A stretch of 62,875 bases of DNA from Pseudomonadota bacterium (lineage in GTDB: Bacteria; Desulfobacterota; Desulfovibrionia; Desulfovibrionales; Desulfovibrionaceae), in assembly GCA_018816865.1 (NCBI GenBank), contig JAHIUW010000037.1:1-62875 (forward strand). The letters are read 5' to 3'. Positions 36,336 through 46,700 of the stretch are shown here, in pieces (the first letter of the stretch is position 1; each line of letters begins with the position of its first letter). A program made the position numbers and the translations under genes. The notes beneath the pieces are model-generated. The model was not told the origin of the DNA. It searched no databases and worked only from the letters and a program-made list of their open reading frames with translations.

Positions 36336-37295
36336 ATGCCAAGCAGCCTCCGTTTCCCCTCCGCCCTGGCGGTGCTCTTCCTGCTCCTTGGCCTGACAGT
36401 GTTGCCCGGCTGCTCCGACGACCCACCGCCATGCCCGGAACCGCCGCCGTGTCCGCAATGCCCTCCCTGCCCGGACATCGACTGCCCTGAACCGCTGCCG
36501 GCACTCAAAGGGCGGTTGAGGGCCATCAAGAAGCGCGGCGTGCTCATCGCCGGGGTCCGGGACGACGCCATCCCCTTCGGTTTCACCGACGAGCACACCG
36601 GCGAAATCGTCGGTTTCGAGATAGACATCTGCCGAGCCCTGGCCAACGAACTGGGCGTGCGGCTGGAAACCGCGCCGGTGCGCAAGAACGCCCGCATCCC
36701 CATGATCCAACGTGGTGAGGTGGACATCATCGCCGCCACCATGACCCACCATTTCGCCCGCGAGGACGACATCGATTTCTCCATCACCTATTTCATGGAC
36801 GGCCAGAAGCTGCTGGTCAAACGGGGCTCAAAGGTGCATTCGGTCACCGACCTGGCCGGGCGCAGCGTCGGCGTGGTCAACGGCTCCTGGGCCGAGACCA
36901 ACATCCGCGAGGCCCAGCCGCGTGCACGGTTCAAGACCTATCCCGGCTATCCCCAGGCCTTCATGGACTTGAAGGCCGGCCACCTGTCTGCCATGTGCGC
37001 GGACACCACCATCCTCCTGGGCCTGAAAAATTCGGACCCCGACCCAGCGGCCTGGGAGATCGTAGGGGACTTCATCTCCGACGAACCCTATGGCCTGGGC
37101 CTGCCCGAGGACGATTCAGACTTTCGCGACCTCGTGAACCTGAGCCTGAACAGGCTCTGGGTCAGCGGCGAATACATGAAGATTTACAACCTCTGGTTCG
37201 GACCGCACACCAAGTTCTACCTGCCCACGGCCTGGAAGATGGAAATCATCCCCGGAAACGGCGCAAACGCCCCAAAACGCAGAATTACGGACTAA
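36336..37295 (+). CDS. lipoprotein solute-binding protein (SBP family 3) with Cys-Pro linker
   Basis: 319 aa from the ATG at 36336, which has AAAGGA 6 nt upstream; a longer frame from 36261 has no ribosome site. The signal peptide ends in lipobox LPGC, with Cys26 lipidated. Residues 27-53 form a Pro-rich linker with five extra Cys (C33, C39, C42, C45, C50), a feature I do not know from this family. The rest is an amino-acid-type binding protein (GVLIAGVRDDAIPFGFTD, ERGEVDII-type segment QRGEVDIIAATMT, DLAGRSVGVVNGS). No permease genes adjoin it. It may be a receptor or part of a scattered ABC transporter. Confidence 0.85.
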   Translation: MPSSLRFPSALAVLFLLLGLTVLPGCSDDPPPCPEPPPCPQCPPCPDIDCPEPLPALKGRLRAIKKRGVLIAGVRDDAIPFGFTDEHTGEIVGFEIDICRALANELGVRLETAPVRKNARIPMIQRGEVDIIAATMTHHFAREDDIDFSITYFMDGQKLLVKRGSKVHSVTDLAGRSVGVVNGSWAETNIREAQPRARFKTYPGYPQAFMDLKAGHLSAMCADTTILLGLKNSDPDPAAWEIVGDFISDEPYGLGLPEDDSDFRDLVNLSLNRLWVSGEYMKIYNLWFGPHTKFYLPTAWKMEIIPGNGANAPKRRITD

Positions 37296-37449
37296 ATTGT
37301 TGCATATTCGCCAGTGCAGTTGCCATAGCGCGGCACTATGGGGTACACATAGGAATCAATGGATTTGTTACATCGGAGTGTCACCCAAACCACCGAGGAC
37401 TGCTCGGATGCTACAGCACGGGGCATCAGACCATATTATATGTTAGGAA

Positions 37450-37481
37450 GGGTAATCCGCCACCGGGCGATTACCCTTTTT
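37450..37481 (+). terminator. intrinsic terminator or attenuator just before korD
   Basis: The arms GGGTAATC / GATTACCC enclose an 11-nt loop and are followed by TTTTT. It lies 155 nt after the binding-protein stop and only 36 nt before the korD start. It may end the upstream transcript or act as an attenuator in the kor leader. An AT-rich TATTAT at 37434-37439 could be a -10 box that would place the hairpin at the 5' end of the kor mRNA. Confidence 0.7.
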
Positions 37482-37516
37482 CTATGGCTGAAGCCACCGA
37501 CGGAGCGAGAGGTACA

Positions 37517-37774
37517 ATGGCGAAAACAAAGAAGGGACAAACCAAAATCACCATCTATCCGGACTGGTGCAAGGGCTGCGGGCTGTGTGTGGCCTTCTGC
37601 CCGGGCAAGGTCCTGGAGCTTGACCCGATGGAAGGCTGTGCCAAAGTCGTCCGGGAAGAGGACTGTATCAACTGCGGCTTTTGCGAACTCCACTGCCCGG
37701 ATTTTGCCATCGTCATCACCCCCAAGGACAGCAAAGGTTCGACCGAGCCCAACGAGGGGAGCCCCAAATCATGA
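37517..37774 (+). CDS. korD: 2-oxoglutarate:ferredoxin oxidoreductase delta subunit (2[4Fe-4S])
   Basis: 85 aa from the ATG at 37517 (AGAGG about 5 nt upstream). Two ferredoxin motifs are visible: CKGCGLCVAFCPG and CINCGFCELHCPD. It passes electrons from the TPP core of the Kor complex to external ferredoxin. A longer frame covering the leader was rejected. Its stop overlaps the korA ATG (ATGA), so it is the first gene of korDABC. Confidence 0.92.
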   Translation: MAKTKKGQTKITIYPDWCKGCGLCVAFCPGKVLELDPMEGCAKVVREEDCINCGFCELHCPDFAIVITPKDSKGSTEPNEGSPKS

Positions 37775-38919
37775 CTGCCAAGCGTAATACCCCAAAAGAA
37801 ATCTTCGCCCTCGGCGCAGAAGCCGTTGTCGAAGGTGCGCTGCTCGCAGGTTGCAGCTTCTACGGCGGGTACCCCATTACCCCGTCTTCGGAAATCATGG
37901 AGGGCATGGCCGCCCGCCTTCCCAAGACCGAGAAGGGTGTCTTCATCCAGATGGAGGATGAGATCGCCTCCATGGGCACCGTAATCGGCGCATCCATGGC
38001 CGGGCGCAAGGCCATGACCGCCACCTCCGGCCCGGGCTTCTCCCTGATGCAGGAATTCATCGGCTACGCCTGCATGACCGAGGTCCCCCTGGTCATCGTC
38101 AACGTCATGCGCGGCGGCCCCAGCACGGGGCTGCCCACCAGCCCGGCCCAGGGCGACGTGCAGCAGGCCCGCTGGGGCACCCACGGCGACCACTCGATCA
38201 TCGTGCTGTCCGCCACGGACGTGCAGGACTGCCTGCAGATGACCGTCACGGCCTTCAACTTCGCCGAGAAGTACCGCACTCCGGTCATCCTGCTGCTGGA
38301 CGAGATCACGGCCCACACCCGGGAAAAGATCACCCTCCCGGCCCCCAACGACATCGAAATCTTCTCGCGCCTGCAGCCGACCATGCCCCCGGAATGGTAC
38401 AAACCCTTCGAGGAAACCGTGCGCGGCGTGCCGCCAATGCCGCCGCTGGGTGCCGGCTACCGCTTCCACTACACGGGACTGACCCACGACGATCACGGTT
38501 TCCCGACCTCCAAAGCCGACGAGGTCGCATCCGCCATCTCCCGCCAGTTCCGCAAGATCGACCAGTTCTTCTTCGACATCCAGATCGTGGACGAGCATCA
38601 GGCCGAGGACTGCGAGATCCTGGTGGTGGCCTTCGGCTGCGTGGCCCGCAGCGCACATCTAGCCGTGGACCAAGCCCGGGAGCTGGGCATCAAGGCCGGG
38701 CTCCTGAACCTGAAGACCCTGTTCCCCTTCCCGCGCGGTGCGGTGGAAAAGGTCATCGGCAACTGCAAGACCATTCTGGTGCCCGAGATGAACATGGGGC
38801 AGATGTCCCGCGAGGTGAAACGGGTCAACGACGGCCGCTGCAAGGTCAAGACCCTGAACCGCATCGACGGACACATCATCACCCCCAAACAGATACTCGA
38901 CAGCCTGAGGAAGGGATAA
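37771..38919 (+). CDS. korA: 2-oxoglutarate:ferredoxin oxidoreductase alpha subunit
   Basis: 382 aa. The pyrimidine-binding subunit of a 2-oxoacid oxidoreductase: GCSFYGGYPITPSSEIMEG, QMEDEIASMG and the CoA/Asn motif PSTGLPTSPAQGD. It oxidises 2-oxoglutarate with CoA to succinyl-CoA plus CO2 and reduced ferredoxin. The closeness of KorA and VorB (branched-chain) means substrate is inferred from the four-subunit DABC order and the succinyl-CoA ligase nearby. Translation starts on the ATGA overlap with korD. Confidence 0.92.
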   Translation: MTAKRNTPKEIFALGAEAVVEGALLAGCSFYGGYPITPSSEIMEGMAARLPKTEKGVFIQMEDEIASMGTVIGASMAGRKAMTATSGPGFSLMQEFIGYACMTEVPLVIVNVMRGGPSTGLPTSPAQGDVQQARWGTHGDHSIIVLSATDVQDCLQMTVTAFNFAEKYRTPVILLLDEITAHTREKITLPAPNDIEIFSRLQPTMPPEWYKPFEETVRGVPPMPPLGAGYRFHYTGLTHDDHGFPTSKADEVASAISRQFRKIDQFFFDIQIVDEHQAEDCEILVVAFGCVARSAHLAVDQARELGIKAGLLNLKTLFPFPRGAVEKVIGNCKTILVPEMNMGQMSREVKRVNDGRCKVKTLNRIDGHIITPKQILDSLRKG

Positions 38920-38922
38920 GCC

Positions 38923-39756
38923 ATGGCCGAAGTCACCCAACTCATCCACAACTACCTGCGGCGCGACAAGAAATTCCCGCATGTGTTCTGTCCCGGTTGC
39001 GGCCACGGCATCGTCCTGGGATCGCTGATCCGCAGCGTTCACGCGCTGGGCATCCCCAAGGACGACGTCGTCCTGGTGGCCGGAATCGGCTGCTCGGGGC
39101 GCATCCCAGTCTATGTCGATTTCAACACCGTGCACGCCGTGCATGGTCGCGCCCTGACCATCGCCACGGGCATCAAGATGGCCAACCCCAAGCTGCACGT
39201 CATCGTGATCATGGGCGACGGCGACGCGCTGTCCATCGGCGGCAACCACTTCATCCACGCCGCGCGCCGCAACATCGGCCTGTCGGTGCTGGTGCTGAAC
39301 AACTTCATCTACGGCATGACCGGCGGGCAGTGCTCGTCCACCACGCCGCAGGGCGACTGGTCCACCACCACCCCATACGGGGCCATGGAAAAATCCTTTG
39401 ATCTGGTGGAACTCACCAGCGCGGCCGGGGCCAATCACGTGGCGCGCGGCACGACCTTCCACGTCAAGACCCTGGACAAGCTGATGGCCAATACCCTGAC
39501 CAAGCCCGGATTCAACTTCCTGGAAGTGCTGACTCCCTGCCACACCCAGTACGGCCGCAAAAACAAGTTCAAGAATCCTGTGGAGATGTACAAGTGGCTC
39601 AAGAGCACCGCCATGCCCCTGGAGGCCTACAACAAGCTCGCTCCTGAAAAGCGTGGCGACCGCATCCCCATCGGCATCTTCCAGTCGCGTGAGGAAACCC
39701 CGCTGGAAGTCAGCTACGAGAATCTGCGCAAGCAACTGAGGGGGGCCAAGTCATGA
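38923..39756 (+). CDS. korB: 2-oxoglutarate:ferredoxin oxidoreductase beta subunit (TPP)
   Basis: 277 aa. TPP/Mg-binding subunit: CPGCGHGIVLGSLIRS, GIGCSGRIPVY and GDGDALSIGGNHFIHA (the GDGD-type TPP motif). It binds thiamine diphosphate and a [4Fe-4S] cluster with conserved Cys. It lies 3 nt after korA and overlaps korC by 4 nt (ATGA). Size and motif order match KorB of sulfate reducers. Confidence 0.93.
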   Translation: MAEVTQLIHNYLRRDKKFPHVFCPGCGHGIVLGSLIRSVHALGIPKDDVVLVAGIGCSGRIPVYVDFNTVHAVHGRALTIATGIKMANPKLHVIVIMGDGDALSIGGNHFIHAARRNIGLSVLVLNNFIYGMTGGQCSSTTPQGDWSTTTPYGAMEKSFDLVELTSAAGANHVARGTTFHVKTLDKLMANTLTKPGFNFLEVLTPCHTQYGRKNKFKNPVEMYKWLKSTAMPLEAYNKLAPEKRGDRIPIGIFQSREETPLEVSYENLRKQLRGAKS

Positions 39757-40427
39757 AACCCGACAAGGACATCCACCGTTTCGAGATCTGCCTGTCCGGG
39801 CTTGGCGGCCAGGGCGTGCTGACGCTCGGCAAAATCATGGGCCAGGCCCTGGCCCTGGGCCATGGCTTCAACGTCGCCCAGACCCAGAGCTACGGCCCCG
39901 AGGCCCGCGGCGGCGCATCCCGCACGGACCTGGTGATCTCCACCCTGCCCATCAGCTATCCCAAGACCGACAAGATCGATCTGTTGGTGGCCCTGTCGCA
40001 GGAGGCCTGCAACAAGTACTTCCAACTCCTGAAGCCGGGCAGCATCCTGCTGGTGAACACCACCCTGGTCAAACAGGTGCCCACCAACCAGTTCCTGGGG
40101 TTGCCGTTTACCGAGATCGCCATGGACAAGCTGAAACTGGTCCAGGCCATGAACACCCTGGTACTGGGGGCATGCACCTTCCTGCTGCCGTTCGCCCGGC
40201 GCGCGGCCATGCGCAAGAGCCTGGAAGACGCCCTGCCGGCCAAGATCGTGGACATCAACCTCAAGGCCTTCAATATGGGCTACCGCGACGCCCAAAAAGC
40301 CTTTGGCGAGTCACCCGCCATCTGGGCGGGCCTTGCAGACAGCGCCCCAACCGCCCCCAGCGCCCTGGTCAAGGCCATCAAGAAAAAAGTACCCATCAAA
40401 AAGAAGCCCGCAGCCACGAAGAAATGA
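39753..40427 (+). CDS. korC: 2-oxoglutarate:ferredoxin oxidoreductase gamma subunit
   Basis: 224 aa. Gamma-subunit motif LSGLGGQGVLTLGKIMGQA near the start and SYGPEARGG in the substrate region. It closes the korDABC operon and overlaps the korB stop. The last about 25 residues form a Lys/Pro-rich tail (KKKVPIKKKP) not seen in typical KorC; function unknown. A strong terminator follows. Confidence 0.92.
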   Translation: MKPDKDIHRFEICLSGLGGQGVLTLGKIMGQALALGHGFNVAQTQSYGPEARGGASRTDLVISTLPISYPKTDKIDLLVALSQEACNKYFQLLKPGSILLVNTTLVKQVPTNQFLGLPFTEIAMDKLKLVQAMNTLVLGACTFLLPFARRAAMRKSLEDALPAKIVDINLKAFNMGYRDAQKAFGESPAIWAGLADSAPTAPSALVKAIKKKVPIKKKPAATKK

Positions 40428-40431
40428 TCCA

Positions 40432-40462
40432 GGGGGCCGCCACAAGGCGGCCCCTCTTTTTA
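40432..40462 (+). terminator. terminator after korDABC
   Basis: The arms GGGGCCGCC / GGCGGCCCC enclose ACAA and are followed by a TCTTTTT tail, right after the korC stop. Confidence 0.9.
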
Positions 40463-40584
40463 TAGCATTCTGTCCCGACCTGTTTCCTCTCACCCCTTTT
40501 CAAAAAACAACGCACGGAGTACCTTAGGCGGTGAGGGTCGCCCCTATCGTCAGCACCCATCCCTGAATCACGAGGAGAATTCTC

Positions 40585-41148
40585 ATGAAAGACTACACGG
40601 TCAAGGATTTCATGGTCTCCACAGCCAAGCTGGTCACCATCCCTGAAAACGCGAAAGTCCATGACGCGGTCGAGATCCTCGAACAGGCCCAGCGAGAACT
40701 GCCACCCGAAGATTTCCGCCACCGGGTTATGGTCGTGGTCGACAAACAGGGGGAGTTCGTTGGCAAGCTGTCGCTGCTGGACATCATTGCCGGGCTGGAG
40801 CCCAAATACGCCCAGGTCAAGGACTTCAAACTGTCGCGCTTCGGGCTGACACAACAGATGCTGAAAACCATCTTCGAACAACACGGATTATGGGAAAACA
40901 GCCTTGCCACCCTTTGCAAGCGCGCCGACCGCATCCTGGTCAAGGACATCATGGACTCCCCGGAGGAATCCGAGTTGGTCCACGAAAACGAATCCTTGTC
41001 CTTTGCGATCCACCAATTCGCCACGGGCCGCCACCACAACCTGATGGTGCACAACGCCACGGGAAAAATCACCGGCCTGTTGCGGCTGGTGGACGTGTAC
41101 GGCAACATCCGCAAGATGCTTGCGGAGTGCCGAGTGGAAGGGTCCTAG
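40585..41148 (+). CDS. CBS-domain-pair protein
   Basis: 187 aa. Two CBS modules (about 1-70 and 115-180) with YTVKDFMVSTAKLV, GKLSLLDIIAGL, VKDIMDS and ITGLLRLVDVYGNI. A GAGGAG ribosome site lies 7 nt before the ATG. A stand-alone CBS pair may bind adenosine nucleotides and regulate a partner; none can be identified here. About 45 residues of linker between the CBS units (KLSRFGLTQQML region) are longer than in minimal pairs. Confidence 0.85.
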   Translation: MKDYTVKDFMVSTAKLVTIPENAKVHDAVEILEQAQRELPPEDFRHRVMVVVDKQGEFVGKLSLLDIIAGLEPKYAQVKDFKLSRFGLTQQMLKTIFEQHGLWENSLATLCKRADRILVKDIMDSPEESELVHENESLSFAIHQFATGRHHNLMVHNATGKITGLLRLVDVYGNIRKMLAECRVEGS

Positions 41149-41251
41149 CTGAGCAGTTGATTCGGCCCAACGTTAGTATTTCCCGCAGTTTTCCCCCTGC
41201 CCTCTCCGTTCCAGGACTCCATCCCCTTCAAGGCACCGGTCAACGGTCAAC

Positions 41252-41292
41252 GACAAAGCCCCCGTCGATCCATGATCGGCGGAGGCTTTGTC
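41252..41292. terminator. long inverted repeat between convergent genes, probable bidirectional terminator
   Basis: The arms GACAAAGCC / GGCTTTGTC pair perfectly, and inner sequence extends the stem with mismatches around CAT. The CBS-protein gene ends at 41148 and the SucCD gene at 41354 on the other strand. T-rich flanks are weak on both sides. Confidence 0.6.
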
Positions 41293-41353
41293 ATTCGAAG
41301 ATTTAAAAGGCGAGAGCCCTCTGATTTGCAAAAAAGCAAGGCAGCCACAAACG

Positions 41354-43426
41354 TCAGGACTGCGCCAAGGCCTTGGCCACCAGTCCTGGCAGTTGGTCCA
41401 GATTATTGGCCAGGGCAAAGCCCGCATCGGTCATGGCTTCAAGCTTGCCCTCGATGCCGCGCCCGGATTCCAGGATGGCTCCGGCGTGGCCCAGACGCTT
41501 GCCCGGAGGGGCGGTCTGACCCGCCACAAAGCCCACCACGGGTTTGGAGAAGCCCGTGGCCTTGACGTACTCGGCCAACTGCTCCTCGGCGCTGCCGCCG
41601 ATCTCGCCCAGGATAACCACGGCCCTGGTATTGGGGTCGTGGCGCAAGAGTTCGAACAGGTCGATGAACGAAGTGCCCACGAACGGGTCGCCGCCGATGC
41701 CCACGCACAGGGACTGGCCCAGGCCCGCGTCGGACAGGCGGCGCGAAGCCTCGTAAGTTAGGGTGCCACTGCGGCTGATCACGGCCACGGGACCGGGGCT
41801 GAAGGCATAGTCGGGCATGATGCCGATCTTGGTGCGACCCGGGGCGATGAGGCCCGGATTGTTGGGGCCCACCAAGTGGGTGCCCAAAGGCGCGAGTTGC
41901 TCGCGCACCCAGAGCATGTCCTGCTGGGACAGGCCGTCGGTGATGCAGACCACCCATTTGATGCCTGCGTGGGCGGCCTCCAGGATGGCGGCCGGGGCGA
42001 AGGCCGCGGGCACGAAGATGATGCTTGCGCCGATCTCATGCTTCGCAGTGGCCTCGCGCACGGAATTGTACACGGGCACGCCCTGCACTTCCTGGCCACC
42101 CTTGAACGGGGTCACACCCGCCACGATGTTGGTGCCGTAGGCCCGCATCAATCCGGTATGCAGCTGCGCGGTGCGGCCGGTGATGCCCTGCACCAGGACG
42201 GGCAGGTCCTTTTCAAAAGGCAGGCCCTCGCCCAAGGGCTGAGGCTTGAAGTCCAGATGGACGGACACGGCCTCCCGGACCCCGAGAGGTTCGGCCTGCT
42301 GACCGTCGATGCGCTTCAAGGCCGCGATGGCTTCGGTCATATTGCCGACGATGACCAAGTTGTGCGAATCGACTCCAGCCAGGATTTCGCGGCCCTGTTC
42401 GGCCTCGTTGCCCGAGAGGCGGACCACCAGCGGTTTATCCGGGGCCTTGCCATCCAGGGCCTCACACAGGGCTAGGGCTACCTTGCGGCAGGACAGGACC
42501 CCGCCGAAGATGTTGATCAGCACGGCCTCCACGGAATGATCCTCGAAAAGCAGGGTCATTGCGGTGCGCATGCGATCCAGGTCCGCGGCACCGCCCAGGT
42601 CCATGAAATTGGCGGCGGGCAGGCCGGATTTATTCAAGAGATCCATGGTGGCCATAGCCAGGCCCGCGCCGTTGACCATCAAGCCGATGCGCCCGGACAG
42701 TGAATGGAAGGCCAGCCCGGCCTTGCGGGCGATGTTCTCCTCGCGCGAGGCGTGCTCCGCAGTATAGAAGCGCTCCAGATCGGTGTGCTGGAGCAAAAAG
42801 TTGTCGTCGATCTCCACTTTGCCGTCCAGGGCCACCCAGGCCGAATCCTCGGTCAGCACCAGGGGATTCACCTCGGCCAGCAACAGGCCATATTCCTTGA
42901 CCGCGGCATAGAGTTTGCCCACGAATTCCCGGAAGTGCGACCAGAACTCGGCGTCCACGCCCAGGTGGAAAAAGGCGGCCCGCATATTGTATTCGGTCAG
43001 CCCCAGGCTCATGGGAATCTTCTGCACCAGCAGGTTGTCCTGGGACAGATTCTCAATATCCATGCCGCCCTCACGGCCCACGGTGAACACCACGCTGCCC
43101 AGCTCGCGGGCAACGGTGAACGAGCAATAGAACTCGCGCACGATCTCGGTGCTTCGTTCCAGACGCAGCAGGGGCACGTTCTTGCCCTTGATGGTCATGG
43201 CAAACAGTTTTCTGGACAGGGGGACCAGATCCTCGCGGTTGTCGATACGCAGGATGCCCCCGGCCTTGCCACGCCCGCCGGCCAGAACCTGGGCCTTCAG
43301 ATACCATGGCAGGGGAAAGGCCGGATGCACGTGATCCAGCATCTGGGCCGAAAATAGGAGTCCTTCGGGCACGTTGACGCCCGCCTCGGCAAAAAGCAGC
43401 TTGCTTTGGTGTTCGTTGAGCAACAT
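41354..43426 (-). CDS. succinyl-CoA ligase, beta and alpha subunits fused
   Basis: 690 aa from the ATG at 43426, matching the SucC start pattern MxLxExQxK; the longer frame to 43585 looks non-coding. Residues 1-about 395 are SucC: ATP-grasp N-part (KAQVLAGGRGKAGGI), then GLMVNGAGLAMATMDLL and INIFGGVLSCRKVA. Residues about 400-690 are SucD: LVQGITGRTAQLHTG, GVTPFKGGQ, SRSGTLTYEA, and GHAGAI with the phospho-His (about residue 646). It makes succinate and ATP from succinyl-CoA, and the reverse. The kor genes that make succinyl-CoA lie 1 kb away, convergent. Beta-before-alpha in one chain differs from the two-gene form. Acetyl-CoA ligase (ADP) has the reverse order, so this call is preferred. 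Confidence 0.9.
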   Translation of the reverse strand: MLLNEHQSKLLFAEAGVNVPEGLLFSAQMLDHVHPAFPLPWYLKAQVLAGGRGKAGGILRIDNREDLVPLSRKLFAMTIKGKNVPLLRLERSTEIVREFYCSFTVARELGSVVFTVGREGGMDIENLSQDNLLVQKIPMSLGLTEYNMRAAFFHLGVDAEFWSHFREFVGKLYAAVKEYGLLLAEVNPLVLTEDSAWVALDGKVEIDDNFLLQHTDLERFYTAEHASREENIARKAGLAFHSLSGRIGLMVNGAGLAMATMDLLNKSGLPAANFMDLGGAADLDRMRTAMTLLFEDHSVEAVLINIFGGVLSCRKVALALCEALDGKAPDKPLVVRLSGNEAEQGREILAGVDSHNLVIVGNMTEAIAALKRIDGQQAEPLGVREAVSVHLDFKPQPLGEGLPFEKDLPVLVQGITGRTAQLHTGLMRAYGTNIVAGVTPFKGGQEVQGVPVYNSVREATAKHEIGASIIFVPAAFAPAAILEAAHAGIKWVVCITDGLSQQDMLWVREQLAPLGTHLVGPNNPGLIAPGRTKIGIMPDYAFSPGPVAVISRSGTLTYEASRRLSDAGLGQSLCVGIGGDPFVGTSFIDLFELLRHDPNTRAVVILGEIGGSAEEQLAEYVKATGFSKPVVGFVAGQTAPPGKRLGHAGAILESGRGIEGKLEAMTDAGFALANNLDQLPGLVAKALAQS

Positions 43427-43702
43427 CTGATACAGACCTGACCGGTTGAAGGACTGGAGTCGGCTCTTGATACCCACACTGACCTCGGCTGTTTTCCCGA
43501 GGCCACGACGCCCATAGCACGAATCCCAGCGCCCGTGAACCCGCGTTTTGGCTCCATCGCCAGGTGGATTCTGATGCACCCGCAACCGTTGCGCCCAGAG
43601 GCGACGAGTGCGCAGATTGTTCCAAAGGCTTTGCGCAAATCATAAAATGCAGTATCTTTGAACAGTAGAGCAACAACACCTCAAACCCTGCCCGAGACCG
43701 AT

Positions 43703-46700
43703 ATGCCCAACCAAGAGCCCCTCGCGGCCCCCCAGCCTGCGTCCAGCAAGCCCCCAATAAACAGAATCCTCAAATGGCTGCTCATCGCCTTGGCCACCCT
43801 GGCCCTGTATACCGTCCTGGGCTTTGTGGTTGTCCCTCGGCTGACCCTTTCGCTGGGCCAGAGCAAGTTGAGCGAGGCCCTACAGCGCAACGTGACCATC
43901 CAGGAGGTCCGCTTCAACCCCTTCACCTTGGCCCTGGAGGTCAAGGGCCTGCGGATACTGGAACCGGACGGCGAAAACGTATTCGTGTCCCTGCAACGGC
44001 TGCGCACCAACGTCCGGCTGCTGTCCCTGTTCCGCCTGGCCGTGGGCCTGGACGAAGTCTTGCTGGAGGAACCGTACGTCCACATCAGCCAGGACAAGAC
44101 CGGGCAATACAACGTCTCTGATCTGATGGCCGGAGCGGGGGGCAACTCCGAAAAGCCGTCGGACAACGGAGCGGGTCTGTTTCCAGCCATCGTCTACGAA
44201 TTCTCCATCCGGGGCGGCACACTGGTCTTCGATGATCAACCCCATGCCAAGCAACACAAGGTTGAAGACCTTGAGCTGTCCATCCCCTTCATGTCCACCC
44301 TGCCCAGCGACAGCATGGATTACGTGAGCCCCTACCTACGGGCCACGCTCAACGGCACCCCCCTGGCCATGGAAGGGCGGACCCGCCCGTTTGAAGATAC
44401 GCTGCGCACCGAATTCAACTTCAACCTCGATACGCTGGACCTGACCCACTACTGGTCCTATGCCCCTTTGCCCCGGCAGGCGGTCCTGCGCTCCGGAACC
44501 CTGTCCTGCGACCTGTCCCTGGTCTTTCAGCAACATGACTCGGAACTGCCCCAGATCTCGGTCATGGGTCAGGCCCAGGTCCAAGGCATCGACCTGCGCC
44601 TGGACGGACAGCCACTGGCGAGTTTCAAGGAACTGGCCGTGGAGATCAGCGGACTGAGCCTTGAGCAACGGCTGCTGCACCTCGGGCTGGTGCGCTTGAG
44701 TGGGGCCAAGACCTCCATCGTGCTCGACGAACAGGGGGACTTGAACTGGTTGGGGCTGCTGCCCGCCGTCGCCAGGCAAGCCTCGACCGGGGTCAAAGAC
44801 AAGGACGAAGAGCGTGGTGGATTCGGCGTTATCGTCCAGCGCACGGAGCTTGTGGGCGGTTCGATTCTGTTTCAGGACAAGGCCCGGGGCTTTTCCACAA
44901 CCCTCGACCCGTTGGACCTGGAGATCGACGGTTTGAACACCTCCGGGGGCGACGCAGATTTCAAGCTCAGCGCGGCACTGGGCGGACCGCAACGCATCAC
45001 AGCCAATGGCAGCTTCGACCTCGCGGACCTAAGCTCAGACGGAACACTGAACCTGACCAGCCTCGACGCCACGGCCCTCGCACCCTACTATGCCGACGCC
45101 CTGCCTGCCGAGCTGCTGTCCTGCACCACGAGTGCAAGCCTGGACTACAAGCTACGGGCGGAGGATGAAACCTCCCTGATTCTGGAAAAAACCAGTGTCA
45201 CCCTTGAGGAGATCGGGTTGCGCCGCAAGGACGGCAAGGGCGCCACAGCCAGGGTGCAATCCATCAGGCTCGCGAACGGCACCATCGATGCCATGAACGC
45301 CAGCGGTAACCTGTCACAGATCATCCTAGAAGGTGCGTCCCTGAGCGCGGCTCGCGGAGCGGCCACGGCCAGACAATTCGGCACACTTGCGAGCGTCACG
45401 CTCACGGGGCTGGACTTTGCGACCACACCGCTCAACATCGCCCTGGGGAAGTTCCTGCTCAGCGGCTTGTCCGTGGCCGCCCCCGGCGACGCGACTCCGG
45501 CCCTCTCTCTGGGGCGGCTGGAGATCTCACCCGTTGCCTACGATGCCAACCAAAAGACCCTGACCATTGAACGCACCCTGATCCAGGGGCCTGAGCTGGC
45601 TGCCGCCCTCAATGCCGACGGTATCTCCAATCTGGCCCGAATCGCCTCCGCAGCCACAGGCGAGCCCCTTCCCGTCAAGGCCCCCGCTCAGGAGGAGCCC
45701 GAAAAACAGTCTCCCAAGGATGCCGAGGCCACCGCTGCGGACACCACTTTGGAGCCGGCGCGCAAGCCGCTGCCGATCCTGACCCAGATGGAAACCAAAT
45801 TCAGGCTCGACAGCCTTGAACTCCGCGACGGCGTCGTGTCCTTCCGCGACGAGGGTATCTCACCGCCCTATTCCACTTCTTTGGACAAGTTGACGGGCAA
45901 AGTGGAGAACATCTCCACCACTCCCGGCGAAGGACAGGCCACCCTGACCCTGACCGGGACAGTGGATGGCAGCGCGCCACTGATTCTCGAGGGTTCGGCC
46001 TCGCCCACGGATCTGGGCATGAATCCCAAACTGCATCTGACCCTGACGAACATGGGCCTGACCGCCCTGTCACCCTATACGGCCAAGTTCATGTCCTACA
46101 CCCTGGCCACGGGGCAACTCTCCCTAAACATCAGCACCGTCCTTGAAGGCGCCGAAATCACCAGCGACAATACCTTCAAACTGAACAGCATCGACCTGGG
46201 CACCTACCAAAAAAGCCCGGAAGACATGGGCATCCCCCTGTCACTGGCCCTGGCGCTGCTGGCGGACCGCTCGGGCAACGTGCAACTGGACGTGCCCGTA
46301 CGCGGCAACCTGAACGACCCGCAATTCCACTTGGGACCTGTCATCTTCAAGGCCATCCTGAATCTGCTGTTCAAGGCCGTCACCTCGCCATTCGCACTCA
46401 TCGGCAGCATGTTCGGCGGTGGTGAAGACCTGAGCGCCCTGGCCATGCCCCCAGGGCTGGCGACGCTTTCGGTCGATGCGCAGAAAAAGCTGGACGCCAT
46501 GAGCAAGGCCCTGAACGAACGCCCACGACTGAAGTTGCAGGTGGCGGGCACGGCTTCCCCGGCCGCAGATCGCTCAGCCCTGGCGGAGCTCAGATTCCAA
46601 AGGGCAATCAAGACACCGAAATATCTGGAACTCAAGGAAGTCGACAAGGCGCCGGACAGCGTTGATGAAGTGCTCCTCAGCGACAAGGACTACCAGGAGT

